Source: Rufibacter sp. XAAS-G3-1
GTDB lineage: Bacteria > Bacteroidota > Bacteroidia > Cytophagales > Hymenobacteraceae
DNA length: 64,000 nt
Assembly (NCBI RefSeq): GCF_013623775.1
Contig: NZ_JABFAM010000017.1
Coordinates: forward strand, 1-64,000
Direction: 5' to 3'
How positions within the stretch are numbered: the first letter of the stretch is position 1; each line of letters opens with the position of its first letter. The notes under the pieces are model-generated. The model searched no databases, was not told where the DNA came from, and saw nothing but the letters and a program-made list of their open reading frames with translations. Shown piece by piece: positions 58,098 through 64,000 of this stretch. The position numbers and the translations under genes were made by a program.

Positions 58098-60296
58098 TTA
58101 GTTTTTGCTGTATCTGCGTACCAGTTCTTTCGCTTTGGCCAGAGGATCTTCAAACGGGGTTACTTTGGGTACCCCGGGCTTTTTGATCCAGGCTTCTTCC
58201 CAGGCATCAATATTGGGGTTGGCCTCAAATAAATGCTGCCTCATGCGCGGGATGTAGTAATCCTGGATGAGGCCGCTCCAGATTCTGGCGGCGTAATCCT
58301 CGTTGACTCCGCCCCAGGTGGTGATCAGGCGTTTGGCGTTGGCTTCATAGTAGTCTTTCTGCTGGGTGGTTTTTCCGTGCGACCGGGCGAAATCTACCCA
58401 TGGCTGCAGGCGGTTGGTGGGGTGCGATTCCAACAACCGATCCATGTCCTGTAAGATGCGGATGGCCTTCTCTCCCGCGGCTTTGGTGGCGGCGGTGTTC
58501 TTGGCCGCTTTCGCATCCAGGGCCTGTTTGTAAGACTCATCCGCCTTGATGCCCAGGTAGTGGATGGCTAATTCGATGGCATCGTTCCGGTACAGTTCAC
58601 TGCCTTTGAGTTCTTCTGAGACCGCCAGGAAGTTCTCAATGCCCTGCAGGAAAACGGGGTCTGAGTTCACGACGCCTTTCCGGCGGGTATCGGGTACCAC
58701 CAACTGCCACACAAACCTGGGGTAAGGCGAGAAGCTGTTGTACACCGATTTGCGGAGTTGCTCCCAGGCGGTTTGCATCTTCTCTGGATAGGCACCGTAC
58801 CGGGCCCGGCTGTATTCCTTCATCCATTGGTCTAGGTTGATTTCTTTGTGCGCCCAACCCATGTCGGCGAGCAGTTCATAGACTACTTCGTTGTTTTCAA
58901 TCCCCTCAGGCGCAGAGCCAAACCCCACCAGATTTTTGCTGTACGGCGAATTCAAGGCTTCAATGGCCCCCGAAGCGTACATGGAAAGCACACCCGTATA
59001 AGGGGTTTTGCCGCCAAAGTTGGGTACGTAGCTGTACACCCATTTCTTGCCGTAAAACCCTTCGTGCTCCTTCCAGACCATGGGAATTTTCCAGACCAGG
59101 TCTGGGTACTCATTGGCCAAATCCAGGATCATCATCTTGTCATCGGGCACCCGGGACATCATGGCGCTCAAGGTCTTTTTGTCCCAGAATTCGTGCTGCC
59201 ACCCGAACGTCCAGCCCTGGGTTACCCAAATGGCGTCTGGGTTCCCGGCTTTAATGGAGTTGTAGATGGATTCCCCGTAACCAGCCAGCAGTTCATACTT
59301 CGCCTCCGGATCGTCTTTGGGAACGGGCACGTCCATTTCATTGAAGCTGTCTGAGAGGTACAGCTTGTGCTTCCCGAACTCCTTCTCCCATTCCTCTACA
59401 AACAGCTTCCCTATTTTCTCAAAGAAGGGGGAATCCGGTGCCAACACGTAGGCATTGTAGTCTTCTGAGAAACCGCCCCATTTCAGTACATTCACTTTCA
59501 GCTCGGGGTGTTTCTTTTTGAAGCCTTCGGGCACAAAGCCCGCAAAGGCCGGGGCGATGGGCTCAAAGCCGAGTTCCCGCATGCGGCCCAGAATCTGGTG
59601 CTGCAATTTCAACTGACCTTCGTGCCAGCCTTCGGGGATGGGGCCGTCCCATTTGTTGATGTTGCCCATGCGGTGCCAAGGCAAGTGCGCCGGGCCGGTG
59701 AAAAACTCCCCTATCTCCTCGTTGCTCAAGCCCAGCTTTTTCCAGACCCTTTCGGCAATGGCCTCGCTGCCCACCACGGCCAGGGGCATGTTCACCCCGT
59801 GCAGGGCCATCCAGTCAATTTCCTTTTGCCAGCGTTCCCAGTCCCAATAAGGCGTGGTGTAGCCGTAAGTAACCACGTTCAGAAAATAGCGGTATTTATA
59901 AGGCGTGGTTACCCGCTCTTTGGCGTAATCTGGCCATTGGGTTGGCAGGTTCAGGTGGTTGCCGCTCCAGCTCACCATGCTGTTGGTTCCTTTTTTCAGG
60001 TATTGGTAGAAACCGTAGGTGAGCGCCACGGAGCTGTTGCCCCGCACAGTCAGTTTCCCGTTTTTCGCTTCTATCTCATACGTCTCCAGGCTGTCTGCAG
60101 AAGCAGGCAACAACTCCAGGTTGATGTCCTGCGCCCTGTCTCCTATGAGGCGCTGCATCACGCCCCGGGCAGCGACGATGGCTTTATCTTTGGTTTTGAC
60201 CGTGGTTTCCGCCACCCTTGATTTCGTAGAGGAGTTGGTACATGAAAGAATACCGAAGAAGAGCAGAATAAGTAAGTATCTATAATTATTGCGCAT
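58098..60296 (-). CDS. Alpha-N-acetylglucosaminidase, GH89 (copy 2), lipoprotein
   Basis: A 732-residue paralogue of the downstream gene, with lipoprotein signal ending LSC (MRNNYRYLLILLFFGILSC). Matching family segments are YGYTTPYWDWERWQKEIDWM, LAVVGSEAIAERVWKKLG, HRMGNINKWDGPIPEGW and LSDSFNEMDVPVP with the likely catalytic glutamate. It is anchored at the cell surface or periplasm. The tandem pair may differ in linkage or chain-length preference, as on heparan sulfate or mucin glycans; this is inference. Confidence 0.92.
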   Translation of the reverse strand: MRNNYRYLLILLFFGILSCTNSSTKSRVAETTVKTKDKAIVAARGVMQRLIGDRAQDINLELLPASADSLETYEIEAKNGKLTVRGNSSVALTYGFYQYLKKGTNSMVSWSGNHLNLPTQWPDYAKERVTTPYKYRYFLNVVTYGYTTPYWDWERWQKEIDWMALHGVNMPLAVVGSEAIAERVWKKLGLSNEEIGEFFTGPAHLPWHRMGNINKWDGPIPEGWHEGQLKLQHQILGRMRELGFEPIAPAFAGFVPEGFKKKHPELKVNVLKWGGFSEDYNAYVLAPDSPFFEKIGKLFVEEWEKEFGKHKLYLSDSFNEMDVPVPKDDPEAKYELLAGYGESIYNSIKAGNPDAIWVTQGWTFGWQHEFWDKKTLSAMMSRVPDDKMMILDLANEYPDLVWKIPMVWKEHEGFYGKKWVYSYVPNFGGKTPYTGVLSMYASGAIEALNSPYSKNLVGFGSAPEGIENNEVVYELLADMGWAHKEINLDQWMKEYSRARYGAYPEKMQTAWEQLRKSVYNSFSPYPRFVWQLVVPDTRRKGVVNSDPVFLQGIENFLAVSEELKGSELYRNDAIELAIHYLGIKADESYKQALDAKAAKNTAATKAAGEKAIRILQDMDRLLESHPTNRLQPWVDFARSHGKTTQQKDYYEANAKRLITTWGGVNEDYAARIWSGLIQDYYIPRMRQHLFEANPNIDAWEEAWIKKPGVPKVTPFEDPLAKAKELVRRYSKN

Positions 60297-60429
60297 GAGC
60301 TAGGATTTTCTTAAAACGGGTTATAATCGGGTATCAGGCTTATGTTCACCGGTTGTATGGCAGATGCACCTACCGGCAAATGGCCTGCGGCAATCTTGTT
60401 CAGGCTTTTGATTTAGAAGGAATTTTCAA

Positions 60430-60475
60430 CTTCTGTTTTGGCACCATTTTCACAAAAACAGGCGTAAAACAGAAG
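60430..60475. repeat. P36 element, copy 32, with paired flanks
   Basis: The core 60435-60470 runs GTTTTGGCAC to GGCGTAAAAC. The locus-specific flanks CTTCT and AGAAG also pair. It lies between the ROK gene and GH89 copy 2. Confidence 0.75.
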
Positions 60476-60499
60476 AATAGCTTATGTAGGGTAGTAGCT

Positions 60500-61756
60500 C
60501 TAATCATTGTTCTCTACATCAAGTACTCCTTCAAAGATGTTTTCCATGACCACCGCCACCGGCCCCATGATATCAGCCTCCAGCCCTAGGGTTGACAGTA
60601 CAATCTCTGTTCTCTCCCTTAGCTGAGACATGCAGTACTGATTGATGGATTGTTGAATGGGGGTGGTGATGTATTGTTTGGCCTCGGCCATGCGCCCGCC
60701 CAGGATGATGAGCTCAGGATTAAGCAACTGAATCAAAATAGAGATGCCTTTTCCCAGACTGATGCCCATTTCAGAGAGAATATTGATCGCGAACTGGTCG
60801 CCCAGGTTAGCGGCATCAATCACCAATTGGGGATTTATTTTCTCTATGTTCCCCCCAGAAAGTTCATTTAAGAGGGAGTACTGCCCCGACTGGATGCCCT
60901 CTTTGGCCATACGGGTTAAAGCAATTCCAGAGGCTACCGTCTCCAGGCAGCCACATTTGCCGCAATAACAAAGCGCGCCGTCATTCACCAGCGGAATATG
61001 CCCTATCTCTCCGGCAAAGCCCGTGAAACCGCTGTTCAATTTGCCATCGGTGAGAATACCCAGACCAATTCCCCAGTCCAGCTTCACTACCAGCACATTT
61101 TTCCGGCCTTGGGCCAGGCCGAACCGGTATTCAGCCAAGGCGATGCTTTTGACATCGTTCTGGATGTACACGGGCTTATTGAATTTGTTAGACAAAAGCT
61201 TTTGCAACGACTCTGCCCCCGCCGGAGGAAGTAAATAAGAGTGATTACTGCCTTCTTTGGCGTCTACCAACCCCGGCATGCTAAGGCCAATGCCCAGTAG
61301 CTTTTCCCTATCTATTCCGGAGGCGGAAATCAGGTCTTCGGCATATTCATACAGTTGCTCCAGAATGTTAATGTCTTTTGAAATCTGCACCGGGAAGACA
61401 TGGGTACGGGTAATATTGTTGTTGTTGTTGTCAAAGATGGCCATTCTGGTTTTAAACCGGCCCAGGGCAATGCTTAAGACAAAAAGCGAATTGTCACGCA
61501 GCCCGTACAAATCTGGCTTTCTTCCGCCCTCAGACTTGCCTTGCCCCTGTTTCTCCACCAGTCCTTCCACTATAAGTTCTTTCAGCAACCCCATAGAGGT
61601 GGGGGAACTGATACGAAAGTCACTGCACAGCTCTGAATTGGTTTTAGGCCCCTGCACATACAATTCCCTGATAATCTTTAGTTTCTGATTGTATTTCTTT
61701 TTCTCAATAGTATTAAGGGTATCTAAATAGGCATCTACTTGAATTAAGGTACTCAT
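60500..61756 (-). CDS. ROK family transcriptional regulator (NagC/Mlc-like)
   Basis: A 418-residue repressor-type protein. A winged-helix domain occupies about residues 18-80 (RELYVQGPKTNSELCSDFRI). The ROK sugar-binding domain follows, with the signature GEIGHIPLVNDGALCYCGKC (about 250-270) and the zinc motif CGKCGCLE. It is oriented into the GH89 operon and probably responds to N-acetylglucosamine or a related sugar, as NagC does. The repressor target is not proven. Confidence 0.9.
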   Translation of the reverse strand: MSTLIQVDAYLDTLNTIEKKKYNQKLKIIRELYVQGPKTNSELCSDFRISSPTSMGLLKELIVEGLVEKQGQGKSEGGRKPDLYGLRDNSLFVLSIALGRFKTRMAIFDNNNNNITRTHVFPVQISKDINILEQLYEYAEDLISASGIDREKLLGIGLSMPGLVDAKEGSNHSYLLPPAGAESLQKLLSNKFNKPVYIQNDVKSIALAEYRFGLAQGRKNVLVVKLDWGIGLGILTDGKLNSGFTGFAGEIGHIPLVNDGALCYCGKCGCLETVASGIALTRMAKEGIQSGQYSLLNELSGGNIEKINPQLVIDAANLGDQFAINILSEMGISLGKGISILIQLLNPELIILGGRMAEAKQYITTPIQQSINQYCMSQLRERTEIVLSTLGLEADIMGPVAVVMENIFEGVLDVENND

Positions 61757-61970
61757 ATCTTTTTGTCAATGATTACTACACAAATAACAGTTTTTTTTCG
61801 GAATCTTCAAGCACTTATGCTATTTTTTTATAAAAGTACCATTCCGCTCGTTTATCTCTTTCCTCAATCAATAGCTTGTATGCCCATCTGAATCAATTTA
61901 CCCCCTACATCCTCCTGTGTAGCAGAAGCGCTTTCAGGAGTATTTCCTAAGAGAGGTAATGATAAGTTCT

Positions 61971-62006
61971 GTTTTTGGCCTGCTTTTACAAAAACAGCCG
62001 GTTTTC
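61971..62006. repeat. P36 element, decayed copy 33
   Basis: GTTTTTGGCCTGCTTTTACA and AAAACAGCCGG are recognisable; the terminal AAAAC is lost. It is in the 310-base gap between GntP and ROK, where no gene is seen. Confidence 0.45.
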
Positions 62007-62066
62007 CACTGCGGCTAGCTCCCATTGTGAATTCCTCCAGAAACAGGTACAACGCCCTAAACACAG

Positions 62067-63425
62067 CTACACCAGCACCCACCACAAAAGCATAGTAACC
62101 AGAATGGCCGTGACGCCCTGTACCAAAGTTGCCATGGTGTGGGCCTTGTAGGCATCTGTTATTTTAATGCCGCTGAACTGCGTGACCACCCAGAAGTAAC
62201 TATCGTTCACGTGGCTTACCGCCATTGCCCCCGCCCCAATGGCCATTACCACCAGTGACAAAGGAACCGCCCCTTCAATGCCGGCCTGCGGAAGCGTGGG
62301 GGCGATAAGGGCCGAGGTAATGACTAAGGCAGCGGTAGACGAGCCCTGCGCGGTTTTTAGGGCAGCCGCAATCAGGAAAGGAATCAGAAGCAGTAAAGGG
62401 CCGTGCATGGCTTCACCCTGGGCAAAGCCCTTGATCATGTCTGCGATGGGAGTAGCTTTGATCACCGCACCAAAGGCGCCACCTGCCCCCGTGAGCAAGA
62501 GAATGGCGGCGGCATCTTTCAGTCCTTCGCCCACCCACCCGGTCAAGGTTTCTTCGTTCCACTTGGGGAGCAGGGCAAAGGCCGCGAACACGCCTATCAG
62601 CAATGCCACTACCGGAGTCCCAACAAAGAGCATAACCTCGGCGGCCGCGCCTGCCCACTGCTGGTAGCTGACCATGGAACCGGCCCCTATCAGTACAATT
62701 GGCAAAAAGATGGGGGTAAACGATTTTAAGGTAGAAGGGATTTGCCCAAACTCCTTCACGATCTCGTCATAACTGTATTTCACCTCCTGCTCTCCCTCCA
62801 CCGGAATGTTCACCGCCACTTTGGTTGCCCACAAGTACCCTGCCAGCGTAGTGGGGATGGACACCAAAAGCCCGATCAGGATGATGGTTCCCAAGTAACT
62901 ACTGGCGCCTAGGTTACCGGCGGCGGCAATGGGCCCCGGCGTAGGAGGCACCAGCGTATGGGTGGCATACAAGCCCGTAGCCAACGCAACTGACATAGAA
63001 GCCAGCGGAACCCGCGCTCTATGGGCCAGCGCTTTTTTCAGACTGCTTAAGATAACGTACCCCGAGTCACAGAAAACAGGGATGCTGACCAAAGCCCCTA
63101 TCAAGGACATGCAAAGCTGGGGGCTTTTCTCACCCACCACCCGCAAGACCACTTCGGCCATTCTCAAGGCCGCCCCAGATTTCTCCAGAATCTTGCCTAT
63201 GATGGTTCCAGCCACCACCACTATCCCAATATAGCCCATCAGGCCGCCAAAGCCGTCGTTCACCGCAGTCACTATGTCCAGCAGCGGCATCCGGGCGGCT
63301 ATCCCCACCCCGAAGGCAGCGATGAGCAGCCCTAGAAATGGATGAAGCTTGAATTTGGCGGTGGCTAAAACAATGAATCCTACTCCCGCAAAAAGGATCA
63401 AATAAAGCAACGGGCCTTGTACCAT
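62067..63425 (-). CDS. GntP family permease (gluconate/glycerate type)
   Basis: A 452-residue inner-membrane transporter with about 12 helices. Family landmarks are the glycine-rich helices near the N terminus (GFGGLMGYIGIVVVAGTIIG), FCDSGYVILSSLKKALAH, THTLVPPTPGPIAAAGNLG and the C-terminal ALKTAQGSSTAALVITSALI. It follows the glycerate kinase gene by nine bases, so the two form an operon for uptake and phosphorylation of glycerate or a related sugar acid. Confidence 0.93.
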   Translation of the reverse strand: MVQGPLLYLILFAGVGFIVLATAKFKLHPFLGLLIAAFGVGIAARMPLLDIVTAVNDGFGGLMGYIGIVVVAGTIIGKILEKSGAALRMAEVVLRVVGEKSPQLCMSLIGALVSIPVFCDSGYVILSSLKKALAHRARVPLASMSVALATGLYATHTLVPPTPGPIAAAGNLGASSYLGTIILIGLLVSIPTTLAGYLWATKVAVNIPVEGEQEVKYSYDEIVKEFGQIPSTLKSFTPIFLPIVLIGAGSMVSYQQWAGAAAEVMLFVGTPVVALLIGVFAAFALLPKWNEETLTGWVGEGLKDAAAILLLTGAGGAFGAVIKATPIADMIKGFAQGEAMHGPLLLLIPFLIAAALKTAQGSSTAALVITSALIAPTLPQAGIEGAVPLSLVVMAIGAGAMAVSHVNDSYFWVVTQFSGIKITDAYKAHTMATLVQGVTAILVTMLLWWVLV

Positions 63426-63434
63426 GAAGTGTGT

Positions 63435-64000
63435 CTATTGAGATTTAAGGGAGATGAGTCTGGCTATGTTTCGGGAGCAGAAATGCAGATTCACCTTGGT
63501 CATGGCCATGGCCTCCGCCAGTGTCGCCGGGGCGTTGGCAATGGCATGGCAGCTGAAGAAGTGATCCAGAAGCTGTTCATGGCCTTTTCCCAAGGCACCA
63601 GAGACAAGAATGGTTTTTATGTCGTTTTTGCGGGCCAGGGCGGCTATGAAAAAGGGCAGCTTCCCGAACAAGGTTTGGTAATCACTCTGTCCTTCGCCGG
63701 TAACTACCCAATCAGCGTTGCTGATACTATTCTCTAGGCCGGTGGCATTGGCTATTATCTGGGCCCCGGGTTCTATGGTGGCACCTAAGGTGAGGAAAGC
63801 AAAGCCCAGCCCTCCTGCGGCCCCGGCGCCGGGTACCTGCTGCATCTTCTTTTGCAGATGCTGTTCTACCACATCGGCAAAATTCCTCATTCCTTTATCC
63901 AGAAGAAACACCTGCTGCTGCGTGGCTCCTTTCTGGGGGCCGTAAATAAAGGAAGCACCGTTAGAGCCGCACAGCGGATTTTTCACGTCGCTGGCTACCG
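63435..64000 (-). CDS. Glycerate kinase, C-terminal part (cut by window edge)
   Basis: The C-terminal 188 or so residues of a glycerate kinase of the GlxK/GarK type. Conserved segments seen are VASDVKNPLCGSNGASFIYG, PQKGATQQQV, GAGAAGGLGFAFLTLGA and DWVVTGEGQSDYQTLFGKLP. The GTG in VASDVKNP is internal; the frame stays open to the window edge, so the gene begins beyond 64000. It is co-transcribed with the GntP permease. Confidence 0.9.
   Translation of the reverse strand, partial: VASDVKNPLCGSNGASFIYGPQKGATQQQVFLLDKGMRNFADVVEQHLQKKMQQVPGAGAAGGLGFAFLTLGATIEPGAQIIANATGLENSISNADWVVTGEGQSDYQTLFGKLPFFIAALARKNDIKTILVSGALGKGHEQLLDHFFSCHAIANAPATLAEAMAMTKVNLHFCSRNIARLISLKSQ

Noticed and set aside
95-62006. 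P36 copies as ordinary rho-independent terminators
   Set aside because: Most lack a T-run, many lie upstream of genes, and several loci have a separate classic terminator next to the P36 copy (7128, 8533, 14173, 44800, 53862).
95-62006. P36 or the other repeats as a CRISPR array
   Set aside because: Copies are dispersed at kilobase distances, not regularly spaced, and no cas genes are present.
61864-62085. Minus-strand frame of 73 codons downstream of GntP, with a plausible-looking C terminus (VGGKLIQMGIQAID)
   Set aside because: It overlaps the GntP stop region, includes a P36 copy as codons, and has no convincing start or RBS.

Overview
The window looks like chromosome of a pigmented Bacteroidota bacterium, order Cytophagales, most likely family Hymenobacteraceae (Rufibacter, Nibribacter or Pontibacter type). 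The reasons are: promoters with the Bacteroidota -7 box TAnnTTTG; a DUF2480 protein, ribosomal protein THX, a RemB/Wzi-like barrel, a CusA-TolC fusion and tandem PF13568-type barrels; a lycopene cyclase plus CruF pair for red carotenoids; and moderate GC. The genus is an inference; no rRNA is present. All comparisons were made by eye; nothing was aligned or searched.

Layout. 1-3990 (minus strand): rpmH-rnpA, a CtpA-type S41 protease, tsaB and a DUF2480 gene. 4323-8406: an M61 aminopeptidase, a class A beta-lactamase-like lipoprotein, two small unknown genes and a STAS-like protein. 8631-11256: a PfkB kinase, tRNA-His and dihydroorotase. 11304-12506: an AT-rich two-gene island of unknown function, with a small TA-like protein whose start looks frameshifted. 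12659-16421: a DEAD-box helicase, a small membrane protein, uracil phosphoribosyltransferase and a GNAT/FemAB-like protein. 16988-24116: a RemB/Wzi-like barrel, an MsbA-like ABC exporter with a striking operator-like dyad, a GmhA-like isomerase and YifB/ComM. 24436-29133: five tandem paralogous outer-membrane barrels. 29365-44379 (minus): dipeptidase, plsY, a 1692-residue secreted protein of unknown function, prmA, tpiA, carotenoid genes and uvrA. 44656-51479 (plus): THX and a metal efflux locus. 51961-53835: an MFS exporter and a second STAS-like gene. 54156-64000 (minus): an alpha-N-acetylglucosaminide locus (Gfo/Idh/MocA oxidoreductase, two GH89 enzymes, ROK regulator) and a glycerate module (GntP permease, glycerate kinase cut by the window edge).

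The most unusual feature is the intergenic DNA. A 36-bp two-fold-symmetric element, called P36 here, occurs in about 34 copies, close to one per transcription-unit boundary and absent from tight operons. Its length is nearly always 36 and many arm changes are compensatory. A second element, called L162 here, occurs three times (162, 162 and 110 nt) and shows covariation in both its terminal arms and its central hairpin. Other palindrome families (a 33-bp perfect dyad, a CTGGCGC-bounded element, GGAGT-NNN-ACTCC hairpins) fill much of the remaining space. P36 and L162 are the best candidates for something undescribed, followed by the AT-rich island and the exporter dyad. No CRISPR array, rRNA, transposase gene or prophage was seen.
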